11,392 nucleotides of DNA from an uncultured Bacillota bacterium. Lineage in GTDB: Bacteria > Bacillota > Clostridia > Caldicoprobacterales > UBA3941. The translations under genes and the position numbers were made by a program. This document shows positions 1 through 5,717 of this stretch, piece after piece (position 1 is the first letter of the stretch; each line of letters opens with the position of its first letter). The stretch covers positions 1-11,392 of the forward strand of contig CALGOY010000195.1 of NCBI GenBank assembly GCA_937960725.1, read 5' to 3'. The notes beneath the pieces are model-generated. The model was not told where the DNA came from, ran no database searches, and was given only the letters and a program-made list of their open reading frames with translations.

Positions 1-633
1 GATGAGCTCCCGGAGTTCAAGCGGCAGGTGCTCGAAGTGCTCCGGCAGCCGCTCGAGTCGGGCCGCATCACGATCAGTCGGGCGCGCTTTTCCATCGAGT
101 ATCCGGCGCGCTTTATGCTGGTGGCCAGCATGAATCCCTGTCCGTGCGGATATTATGGTGACCAATCGCATCAATGCATATGTACTCCTAATCAAATAAG
201 CCGATACATAAATAAAATTTCAGGTCCTCTTCTTGACAGATTTGATATTCACATTGAGGTTCCAGCATTGTCATTTAATCAACTGACAAATAATCAAAAA
301 AGCGAAAGTTCTGCAGAGATTCGCAAGAGAGTAAATTCAGTTCGTGCCATTCAAGTTGAACGATACAAGGGTGAAGGAATATATTGTAATGCACAATTGA
401 GCTCTAAACAAATACGGAAATATTGTGCTCTCGATAATGAGCAGACTAAGATTATGAAGGCTGCATTCGATTCTTTGAAGCTAAGTGCGCGAGCATACGA
501 TAGAATTTTGAAAGTAGCTCGAACTATTGCAGATCTAGACAATTCAGATAAGATTCAGTCCCATCATCTAGCAGAGGCTATTCAATATAGGACTATGGAC
601 AGGCAATATTGGGGTGCATATAACAACATTTAA
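1..633 (+). CDS. comM: ComM/YifB-type Mg-chelatase-like AAA+ ATPase, 3' part (5' end outside window)
   Basis: The reading frame is open from base 1, so the N-terminus lies upstream and only about 210 C-terminal residues are present. ComM/YifB proteins are AAA+ ATPases of the Mg-chelatase type; ComM is known as a branch-migration helicase acting in natural transformation. Recognisable here are the DELPEF segment just after Walker B, the LEVLRQPLE helix, the conserved MNPCPCGYYG motif (bases 130-159) and SGPLLDRFDIHIEV. After these comes the Mg-chelatase C-terminal helical domain, with SARAYDRILKVARTIADL near the end. The stop is followed after 21 bases by a nitroreductase, probably cotranscribed. 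Oddity: the first ~150 bases are about 64% GC by hand count and the next 150 about 32%, switching exactly at the conserved MNPCPCG motif. The product is certain in family terms, but continuity of the gene across that point is doubtful. Confidence 0.9.
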   Translation, partial: DELPEFKRQVLEVLRQPLESGRITISRARFSIEYPARFMLVASMNPCPCGYYGDQSHQCICTPNQISRYINKISGPLLDRFDIHIEVPALSFNQLTNNQKSESSAEIRKRVNSVRAIQVERYKGEGIYCNAQLSSKQIRKYCALDNEQTKIMKAAFDSLKLSARAYDRILKVARTIADLDNSDKIQSHHLAEAIQYRTMDRQYWGAYNNI

Positions 634-654
634 TTTAGAGGAGGATGATAGATT

Positions 655-1155
655 ATGAATGCAATTTTTAAAAGGCGAAGCATAAGGAAGTACACTTCAG
701 AGCCGGTTTCAGAAGAACAAATTGAAAAAATACTTAGGGCTGGCATGGCAGCACCTTCTGCAGGCAATCAGCAGCCTTGGCACTTTATTGTAATCGATGA
801 TAGAGAAATTTTAAGTGAAATACCAAAGTTTCATCCATATTCTAAGATGCTAAATGAAGCAAGCTGTGCAATAGTTGTATGCGGCGATGTCACCCTTCAA
901 AGGTTTGAAGGATATTGGGTACAGGACTGTTCTGCTGCAACGCAGAATATGCTTTTAATGGCTACAGAATTAGGTTTAGGTTCAGTTTGGCTTGGAGTAT
1001 ATCCAAGAGAAGAAAGGGTAGAAGCATTAAAAAAGCTCTTAAAAATTCCAGAAAACGTTATCCCACTATCTATTATTTCCCTAGGTTATCCTGCAGAAGA
1101 AAAGGAGCCCAATAATAGGTTTGATGAAACTAGAGTTCATAGAAATACATGGTAA
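655..1155 (+). CDS. Small nitroreductase-family FMN oxidoreductase
   Basis: This encodes a 166-residue protein of the nitroreductase family: FMN-dependent, NAD(P)H-using, usually dimeric and cytosolic. The N-terminal signature FKRRSIRKY (residues 5-13) supplies the Arg/Ser residues that normally hold the FMN phosphate. It is followed by the PSAGNQQPWHFIV block (residues 35-47), typical of the short clostridial members. The central AATQNMLLMATELGLGSVWLG stretch and the terminal LGYP (with EEKEP after it) are also family hallmarks. The physiological substrate cannot be read from sequence; such proteins reduce nitroaromatics, quinones or flavins. A strong GGAGG at 640-644 supports the ATG start. 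It lies 21 bases after the ComM-like gene, and the pair end at a clear terminator. Length is normal for the short subfamily and there are no signs of decay. Confidence 0.92.
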   Translation: MNAIFKRRSIRKYTSEPVSEEQIEKILRAGMAAPSAGNQQPWHFIVIDDREILSEIPKFHPYSKMLNEASCAIVVCGDVTLQRFEGYWVQDCSAATQNMLLMATELGLGSVWLGVYPREERVEALKKLLKIPENVIPLSIISLGYPAEEKEPNNRFDETRVHRNTW

Positions 1156-1165
1156 ATTAAAAACT

Positions 1166-1203
1166 AAATCCCTCTTCTATCAAAGATAGAGGGATTTTTT
1201 TAT
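1166..1203 (+). terminator. Intrinsic terminator after the nitroreductase, probably bidirectional
   Basis: AAATCCCTCT (1166-1175) pairs with AGAGGGATTT (1188-1197) around a loop that can itself pair partly (CTATC/GATAG), followed by a T run to 1201. Read on the minus strand the same hairpin has a T-rich tail, so it can also stop transcripts of the convergent Spo0E-like gene. The 86 bases between it and that gene's stop hold nothing else recognisable. Confidence 0.88.
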
Positions 1204-1289
1204 TCTAAGCCTATAGCAACTAATAAATTTATGAAAATTTATTTGAAAAAGCGCATAGTAAAAAAGATTTATCAATACTTTCAAAAACA

Positions 1290-1466
1290 TTACTTTTTCT
1301 GTAATTTATTATTGTACAATTCATCATAGTATTTCACAATTAATTCATCTAATTTTTGACTATGCTCTAGTATTTGCTTTTTAGTAAATGATTTGTTAGA
1401 TAAGGCTTCATTAAGTTTTTTACGTAAATACTCAATTTGTTCATCTAACGCCGATATATTTGACAT
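1290..1466 (-). CDS. Spo0E-family aspartyl-phosphate phosphatase
   Basis: A 58-residue protein of the Spo0E family. These small two-helix proteins dephosphorylate the response regulator Spo0A~P and so delay or tune entry into sporulation. The sequence shows the family pattern: a first helix with IEYLRKKLNEAL, a short linker with the usual basic residues, then a second helix with the signature SQKLDELIVKYY, matching the S-(Q/E)-x-L-D core that carries the catalytic region. I chose ATG at 1466 rather than the in-frame GTG at 1490 because a GGGGGAAC ribosome binding site lies just 5' of it and the family starts about here. It is monocistronic, with its own promoter (1500-1528) and the shared terminator at 1166-1203. 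Its presence is the main sign that the host forms endospores. Family certain; the target being Spo0A is known for relatives, not shown here. Confidence 0.88.
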   Translation of the reverse strand: MSNISALDEQIEYLRKKLNEALSNKSFTKKQILEHSQKLDELIVKYYDELYNNKLQKK

Positions 1467-1499
1467 AAAAGTTCCCCCTTTTAAACACACACGCGGATT

Positions 1500-1528
1500 A
1501 TTATAATATATATATTTGTATAAATCAA
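1500..1528 (-). promoter_or_regulatory. Sigma-A promoter of the Spo0E-like gene
   Basis: On the minus strand TTGATT (1528-1523) and TATAAT (1505-1500) are separated by exactly 17 bases. Transcription would begin near 1493 and give a leader of about 27 bases containing the GGGGGAAC ribosome binding site. Confidence 0.75.
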
Positions 1529-1587
1529 TATAAAATTTTCAAAGATATCATAAAATACACTTTTTGTGAAAAAATCTAATAAATCCC

Positions 1588-1616
1588 TTGACATATTTTA
1601 ATTTTCTGTATATTAT
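1588..1616 (+). promoter_or_regulatory. trp: Strong sigma-A promoter of the T-box/trp leader
   Basis: TTGACA (1588-1593), 17-base spacer, TATTAT (1611-1616), with AT-rich surroundings. The predicted start near 1623 lies about 30 bases before the first T-box stem I elements, the normal arrangement. Confidence 0.85.
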
Positions 1617-1639
1617 AAATATTATAAAACATCTAAATG

Positions 1640-1984
1640 TAAAAATTGCTAAAGTCGATGAACGAGAAGAGTAGGCGGCATGATCAGGTCACAGAAAGCT
1701 GGGTAAGGTGAGATCCGGTACCGATTGGATGTCGTTGAATGGGCTCGGGAGAAGTTGTACGAACATCAAGTAGCATTAACCGGCAATTCACCGTTAGAGG
1801 GAAAGGATATCGAAGCATAAGCTTCCGTACCTGAAATGAGAAGGCAGCATTTAGGTGGCTAGCGGAGTGCTAAGGCATTTCGTCCTTTAGGACGAAATGC
1901 CTTTTTTGATATCATTGCCTAAATCAGCCGAACTTGGGTGGCACCGCGAGGGTACCTCGTCCTATAGGGATGGGGTACTTTTTT
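1640..1984 (+). ncRNA. T-box riboswitch, tRNA-Trp type (trp operon leader)
   Basis: T-box leaders bind an uncharged tRNA and, if bound, form an antiterminator. Stem I elements: GATGAACGAGAAGAGTA (about 1658-1674), the distal AGAAAGC and GGTGAGA-type segments (1693-1713), and lower-helix partners AACGA/TCGTT. The likely specifier codon is TGG (1726-1728), just above TCGTT; a second TGG at 1740-1742 sits where many T-boxes have a non-specifier TGG. The T-box proper is ACTTGGGTGGCACCGCG (1932-1948). Its UGGC bulge would pair with GCCA, fitting tRNA-Trp, whose discriminator base is G. The competing terminator is an 11-pair stem, GTACCTCGTCC (1952-1962) with GGATGGGGTAC (1968-1978), then six T. 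The downstream trp remnants agree with a tryptophan specifier. An extra hairpin (1872-1907) interrupts the usual stem III position. Confidence 0.93.
1872..1907 (+). terminator. Terminator-like hairpin inside the T-box leader
   Basis: A perfect 14-pair stem, AAGGCATTTCGTCC (1872-1885) with GGACGAAATGCCTT (1890-1903), has a TTTA loop and a run of T to 1907. It occupies the stem III position, upstream of the T-box sequence. By form it is a complete intrinsic terminator, which would act before the tRNA-sensing antiterminator is made. Confidence 0.65.
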
Positions 1985-2036
1985 CATTATAAGATTTTAA
2001 AAACTTAATCCAATGCACAATGAAAGGAGTGACAAA

Positions 2037-2279
2037 ATGATATCTCCTATTGAAATCGAAGTTTAGAAAATTGAGGGAAAAAGGTTTTATTGTACCCGTA
2101 ACATTAAAAGTGAATGCTGATGAACTTACCCCGATCAGTCTATTTTACAATTTAAAGGGCAAAAGAAAATTTTTGCTTGAAAGTGCGGGAAATGGTAATG
2201 ATCGGTGTAGGTACTCCTTCATGGGCTGTAATCCCTACATGATAAGTAGTAGCTATGGAGATCAGGTAATGGTCGATTG
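2037..2279 (+). pseudogene. trpE: trpE remnant: anthranilate synthase component I, N-terminal ~80 residues, frameshifted
   Basis: Anthranilate synthase I converts chorismate to anthranilate, the first step of tryptophan synthesis. A good ribosome binding site (AAAGGAGTGA, from 2023) precedes ATG at 2037, which reads MISPIEIEV and stops at TAG 2064-2066. One frame over, the sequence continues as FRKLREKGFIVPV, then the LLES and RYSFMG(C)NP motifs that form the tryptophan feedback site, ending at about YGDQVMVD. Restoring two lost bases near 2060 (GAAGAGTTT to GAAGTTT) would join the halves naturally. The homology stops near 2279; the remaining ~400 residues, including the whole catalytic domain, are gone. 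It lies directly behind the T-box. Clearly non-functional as an enzyme. I do not believe the TTG at 2050 is a real start. Confidence 0.85.
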
Positions 2280-2315
2280 GTGCGAAGCATGGCAGAGGTG
2301 CTCAAGAACCTATTG
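2280..2315 (+). pseudogene. trpD: Possible trpD scrap (anthranilate phosphoribosyltransferase)
   Basis: Immediately after the trpE homology ends, the frame starting at 2280 reads VRSMAEVLKNL. MAEVLKNLG is a characteristic segment of TrpD, which transfers phosphoribose to anthranilate. Only about a dozen residues are recognisable before the reading frame becomes unrelated and stops at 2328. The position between trpE and trpC pieces agrees with the usual trpE-G-D-C order, with trpG and nearly all of trpD deleted. The match is short, so this is tentative. Confidence 0.45.
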
Positions 2316-2326
2316 CGCCTCCGCAT

Positions 2327-2650
2327 ATAAATTTTGCTAATAAATACTTTATGGAAAGCGATGCTTTTTTGCAGCAAATAAAGCAAATTGTTTCGTGTCC
2401 TGTGTGGAAGTCCATGACGAAAGTGAACTAGAAATTGTATTGGAGTGCGGTGTAGAAATTATAGGCATAAACAATCGAGACCTAAGAAGCATCAAGATAA
2501 ATCTTGATACCACCGAAAGGCTTGCAAAAATGATTCCTAAACATATTGTGACGGTGGCAGAAAGCGGAATAAAATCGGTCGATGATAGAAGGCGTTTCAA
2601 ATCTACAGGGATAAATGCTTTTCAGAAGAGCTAAAAATGCAATCTCATAA
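2327..2650 (+). pseudogene. trpC: trpC remnant: indole-3-glycerol phosphate synthase with internal deletions
   Basis: Indole-3-glycerol phosphate synthase closes the indole ring in tryptophan synthesis (a TIM barrel of about 260 residues). Two in-order pieces remain in different frames. The first (about 2327-2392) reads [22 protein letters not shown], matching the KYFxGSxxYLxxI(K/R)xxVxxPVLRKDF region but lacking the catalytic KDF that should follow. The second (about 2398-2619) reads [11 protein letters not shown], then [14 protein letters not shown] and [10 protein letters not shown], the C-terminal half of the barrel. About 50 residues are missing between them, the junction falling on a shared GTG. 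A further shift near 2620 skips the LIGE(S/A)xM stretch and leaves FRRAKNAIS before TAA at 2648. Three lesions in one gene make this a certain pseudogene. Nothing recognisable follows until the hairpin at 2687. Confidence 0.8.
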
Positions 2651-2686
2651 TACAACTGCGGATTTTAATTAAACTAGAACAACAAT

Positions 2687-2714
2687 AGCCCTCATTATGA
2701 GGGCTTTATGATTT
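2687..2714 (+). terminator. Hairpin between trp remnant and convergent cupin gene
   Basis: AGCCCTCA (2687-2694) pairs perfectly with TGAGGGCT (2698-2705) around TTA. The downstream T content is modest on the plus strand (TTTATGATTT) and on the minus strand. It sits between convergent units, so a weak bidirectional terminator is likely. Confidence 0.6.
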
Positions 2715-3273
2715 AATAGCCATAATTTCGTTCGTCCGCTTCTGCTTCTTCCTTAGTCCTATGGACTGTTCCATGGGGATGTTGTGGCGGAGCATAAATA
2801 GAGTATAACTTAAGCGGTTTATTTCCTGTATTAATTATATTGTGCCATGTTCCAGCAGGTATAATAATGACATAGCCATCGTATACATTTCTTCTAAAAT
2901 CAAATCTGTTTCTTTCTTTTCCCATTAAAACTAGTCCTTGCCCCTCTTCTATGCGTATAAACTGATCGAGATTTGGATGAATTTCAAGACCTATATCTTC
3001 ACCTACGTTGATGCTCATCAAAGTAAGCTGCAAATAGTTTCCAGTCCATAATGCCGTACGGAAAGTATTGTTCTGTTTAGCAGCCTTTTCAATATCAATA
3101 ACAAAAGGTTCTGGCCCATAATCCCTCAATAGGGGATATGAATCTCTCATCGGTGGAGTGGGATAGTAAGGGTAGGGGTATGGCTTATAAATGTTGTGTC
3201 TACTCCCAGATCTATAATACATATTTCTATTATCTCTATAGGAATATGGATATGGATTGTAACTGTTATACAT
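2713..3273 (-). CDS. Cupin-domain protein with Tyr/Pro-rich N-terminal head
   Basis: A 186-residue protein in two parts. Residues 1-50 are low-complexity and rich in Tyr, Pro, Asn, Arg and Ser (repeats of the YNPYPY and YKPYPYPYYP kind), with no signal peptide. From about residue 55 a single cupin barrel follows. Motif 1 is seen in GLEIHPNLDQFIRIEEGQG, with H, D/Q and E at the metal positions. Motif 2 is in IIPAGTWHNIINTG, with PAGTWH carrying the second His. The C-terminus is charged. Cupins of this type bind a divalent metal; isomerase, dioxygenase and purely structural roles all occur, so no reaction is claimed. A Tyr/Pro-rich head joined to a globular domain is common among spore-coat and surface proteins of sporeformers, and the promoter-like sequence upstream would fit a late sporulation sigma factor. 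AAAGGAA precedes the ATG. Domain call firm, spore role a guess. Confidence 0.85.
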   Translation of the reverse strand: MYNSYNPYPYSYRDNRNMYYRSGSRHNIYKPYPYPYYPTPPMRDSYPLLRDYGPEPFVIDIEKAAKQNNTFRTALWTGNYLQLTLMSINVGEDIGLEIHPNLDQFIRIEEGQGLVLMGKERNRFDFRRNVYDGYVIIIPAGTWHNIINTGNKPLKLYSIYAPPQHPHGTVHRTKEEAEADERNYGY

Positions 3274-3306
3274 GGCTGATCATTCCTTTCCAAAAAAATC
3301 TTATAT

Positions 3307-3334
3307 TATTATATGCTCTAACATTAGATAATGT
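3307..3334 (-). promoter_or_regulatory. Possible sigma-K/sigma-E-type promoter of the cupin gene
   Basis: On the minus strand CATATAATA (3315-3307) fits the mother-cell -10 pattern CATANNNTA, with AC (3334-3333) 17 bases upstream as in sigma-K promoters. No convincing TTGACA-type -35 lies at the right distance for sigma-A. The pattern is short and AT-rich, so chance occurrence is quite possible. Confidence 0.35.
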
Positions 3335-3391
3335 GTTGGTAACTGATATGCACAGTTCAAAGTATGAGAGTGAATTATATTTTTTGCTGAA

Positions 3392-3433
3392 TTGATCTTA
3401 ATCAAGGTTTTTTGCCTTAAACTAAGTTATACT
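3392..3433 (+). promoter_or_regulatory. FNR box and class II-type promoter of the metal ATPase cassette
   Basis: TTGATCTTAATCAA (3392-3405) is a perfect match to the FNR consensus TTGAT-N4-ATCAA. A -10 element TATACT lies at 3428-3433, placing the start near 3440 and the box centre at about -41.5, exactly where class II FNR/Crp activators bind. There is no good -35 hexamer, as expected for an activated promoter. A Crp/Fnr regulator with a matching recognition helix is encoded at the end of the same cassette. The box could also affect the divergent cupin gene. Confidence 0.75.
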
Positions 3434-3470
3434 AAAATCGTAAAAAATAAAAAGCGAAGGAAGTGATAAT

Positions 3471-3692
3471 ATGACAAAAGCAGTAATTCAGTTGGAAACA
3501 CTAACATGTCCATCATGCGTTAAAAAAATCGAATCTGCATTGAACAGGCTAGAGGGTGTAAACTCAGTTAAGGTGCTATTTAATTCTAGCAAAGTTAAAG
3601 CGGAGTTTGATGCTTCCCAGATTAGCGTAGATAAGATAAAAGAAACAATTGATAAGCTAGGGTATGAAGTACTTTCATCTAAAATTTCATGA
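3471..3692 (+). CDS. HMA-domain heavy-metal-binding protein (CopZ-like metallochaperone)
   Basis: A 73-residue single heavy-metal-associated domain of ferredoxin-like fold. The metal loop is LTCPSC with C13 and C16, in place of the usual GMTCxxC. It is followed by the normal helix (VKKIESALNRLEGV), a strand ending in KAEFD, and the final helix and GYEV strand. Cytosolic; relatives carry Cu(I), Zn or Cd to P-type ATPases. The ATPase that follows has no N-terminal HMA domain of its own, so this protein is the obvious separate donor or sensor for it. GAAGGAAGTGAT before the ATG is a good ribosome binding site. Expression is expected from the FNR-box promoter. The metal cannot be fixed from sequence; the LT-C-PS-C loop is unlike typical copper chaperones (MTCGHC/MHCxxC). 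Confidence 0.9.
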   Translation: MTKAVIQLETLTCPSCVKKIESALNRLEGVNSVKVLFNSSKVKAEFDASQISVDKIKETIDKLGYEVLSSKIS

Positions 3693-3707
3693 TAGCTATC
3701 AATTAAT

Positions 3708-3748
3708 AAATCCGCTTTAAGAATTTTGCTCTTAAAGCGGATTTTAAT
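3708..3748 (+). terminator. Intercistronic hairpin between HMA gene and ATPase gene
   Basis: AAATCCGCTTTAAGA (3708-3722) pairs perfectly with TCTTAAAGCGGATTT (3730-3744) around a seven-base loop, followed by a short T-rich tail (TTTAATT). It begins 16 bases after the HMA stop. It could be a leaky terminator or a 3' stabiliser giving more HMA protein than ATPase. I see no convincing promoter between it and the ATPase start, so read-through is probably needed. Confidence 0.7.
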
Positions 3749-3819
3749 TAGAAATTAATTTTAAGCTGTAATAGAAATAGACTATGCAAAAATAATAATA
3801 TGTGAAAGGAGATAGATAA

Positions 3820-5673
3820 ATGATAAAGTTGATTAATAGATATAAAAATCAGATAACAGCTGTCTCCGGAATTTTAATAGTGCTTGGTTTTATATTAGGC
3901 TTCTTGGGGTATCAAAACATTAAAAGCATAGCTTTGATTGTAGCCACAGTAATTGCAAGCGTGCCAATTGTAATCAATGCTTTTCAGGCTTTAAGGATGA
4001 GGACATTTAGCATTGAGCTATTAGTAACCATTGCAGTTGTCGGAGCCCTATATATTAAAGAGTATACAGAATCTTCAGTTGTTACATTCCTTTTTCTGTT
4101 CGGATCTTATCTAGAAGCTCGTACCCTGGAAAAAACCAGATCATCCTTAAAAAAACTGATAGATATGGCTCCCCAAGAGGCAGTTGTTCTTCGTCAGGGA
4201 AAAAATATTACTATTCCGGTAGAAGGGGTAGAAGTGGGAGATCGCGTAATCATCAGACCCGGTGGAAAAATACCAGTCGATGGCAGCATAGTACATGGTA
4301 AAGCTTCAATAAACGAAGCTGCTATTACAGGCGAATCGGTTCCCGTTTCAAAAACGGTAAACGATAAGGTTTTTAGCGGTACCATCGTAGACAACGGATA
4401 TATAGAAATTATAGCCGAAAAAGTTGGAGAAGATACTACTTTTTCTAAAATTATTGAACTAGTGGAAGAAGCTCAGGAAACAAAATCAAAAGCTGAACGA
4501 TTTTTAGATAAATTTTCAAATATTTACACACCAGCTATTGTATTACTATCTGTTATTGTATACGCTATTACTAAAAATCTGCACCTTTCTATAACATTCT
4601 TGGTTGTTGCCTGTCCCGGTGCTTTAGTCATCGGAGCTCCTGTATCTAACGTTGCTGGAATTGGCAATGGTGCTAGAAATGGCGTATTAATCAAAGGTGG
4701 AGAGGTAATGGATATCCTATCTAAGGTAGATGCTATGGTGTTTGACAAAACAGGCACTTTGACAAAGGGAAAACCAGAGGTAACAGATATAAAAACCTTT
4801 AATAATTGGGATGTAAATCAAGTATTAAAGTTGGTAGCCGAAGCAGAGACTATTTCTGAACATCACCTGGGGCAGACAATTATCAAAGAAGCAAAAAATA
4901 GAGGCATAGATTTAACAGAACAATCCATAGAAGGCGAGGTAATTAAGGGCAATGGCATCTGTGCAAAGTTTGATGGACATGAATTGATTGTAGGAAATAG
5001 AAAGTTGATGAAGTCAAAAGATATCGAAATATCTAGGGATGTTGATGAATATGCAGTTAATCGAGAAAAGGCAGGAAATACAGCGGTATTTGCAGCTATA
5101 GATGGGAGGATTGCCGCCATATTTTCGATAGCTGATCAGATACGCAGCGATGCCTTTGAAGCCTTAGTAGAATTGCGCAAAAATGGAATTAAAAAAATAG
5201 TTATGTTAACAGGGGATAATAGGCATACTGCCGAAAAAGTGGCAAATGAACTAGGTATAGATGAGTTTTACGCAGAACTGTTGCCGGAAGACAAAGTGGA
5301 ATTTATTAAAAAGCTAAAATCAGAAGGCCATACTGTTGCTATGGCAGGGGATGGGATCAATGATGCTCCAGCCATTGCTACAGCAGATATAGGACTTGCC
5401 ATGGGAGAAAGCGGTACTGATGTATCTATGGAAACAGCTGACGTGGTTCTGATGGCTGACAAGCTTTCACAGCTATCCCATGCTTATGCTCTTGCTAAAG
5501 CAACAACTCGAAATGTAAAGCAAAATACGCTATTGGCCGTTGCTGTCGTATTTGCCCTATTAGCAGGAGTGTTGACTAGAAATATCCATTTAGCATCGGG
5601 GATGTTTATCCACGAAGCTAGTATTTTAATGGTTATATTTAATGCGATGAGACTAATAGGCTTTAAAGGTTAG
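3820..5673 (+). CDS. P1B-type heavy-metal-translocating ATPase with CPG membrane motif
   Basis: A 617-residue membrane pump that uses ATP to move metal ions, most likely outward. There is no N-terminal metal-binding domain. Hydrophobic segments occur at about residues 12-30, 35-58, 67-84 and 88-102. An A-domain follows with TGES (170-173), a further pair of helices including VVACPGALVIGAP (C265-P266-G267), then the phosphorylation site DKTGTLT (D309), TGD (464-466), GDGINDAP (510-517) and two C-terminal helices. Unusual points: the membrane triplet is CPG rather than CPC, SPC or CPH; the N-domain has SEHH (348-349) where SEHP is expected; and the last helix carries HE (598-599) followed by NAMRL, like the HEGG motif of the Co/Fe/Zn (P1B-4) group rather than the Asp of Zn/Cd pumps. 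Catalytic motifs are intact. GAAAGGAG precedes the ATG. Metal unknown. Confidence 0.93.
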   Translation: MIKLINRYKNQITAVSGILIVLGFILGFLGYQNIKSIALIVATVIASVPIVINAFQALRMRTFSIELLVTIAVVGALYIKEYTESSVVTFLFLFGSYLEARTLEKTRSSLKKLIDMAPQEAVVLRQGKNITIPVEGVEVGDRVIIRPGGKIPVDGSIVHGKASINEAAITGESVPVSKTVNDKVFSGTIVDNGYIEIIAEKVGEDTTFSKIIELVEEAQETKSKAERFLDKFSNIYTPAIVLLSVIVYAITKNLHLSITFLVVACPGALVIGAPVSNVAGIGNGARNGVLIKGGEVMDILSKVDAMVFDKTGTLTKGKPEVTDIKTFNNWDVNQVLKLVAEAETISEHHLGQTIIKEAKNRGIDLTEQSIEGEVIKGNGICAKFDGHELIVGNRKLMKSKDIEISRDVDEYAVNREKAGNTAVFAAIDGRIAAIFSIADQIRSDAFEALVELRKNGIKKIVMLTGDNRHTAEKVANELGIDEFYAELLPEDKVEFIKKLKSEGHTVAMAGDGINDAPAIATADIGLAMGESGTDVSMETADVVLMADKLSQLSHAYALAKATTRNVKQNTLLAVAVVFALLAGVLTRNIHLASGMFIHEASILMVIFNAMRLIGFKG

Positions 5674-5717
5674 AATATATAGTTAGATTACAAACTGTTT
5701 ATGCGGAGGTATATATA

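Noticed and set aside
2050..2340. TTG-started 96-residue reading frame as a stand-alone gene
   Set aside because: It is the frameshifted trpE N-terminus running into a deletion junction; the real ribosome binding site serves the ATG at 2037, which stops after nine codons.
3138..3395. Plus-strand reading frame overlapping the cupin start and the intergenic region
   Set aside because: It reads the Tyr-rich codons in antisense and continues into promoter DNA; no ribosome binding site.
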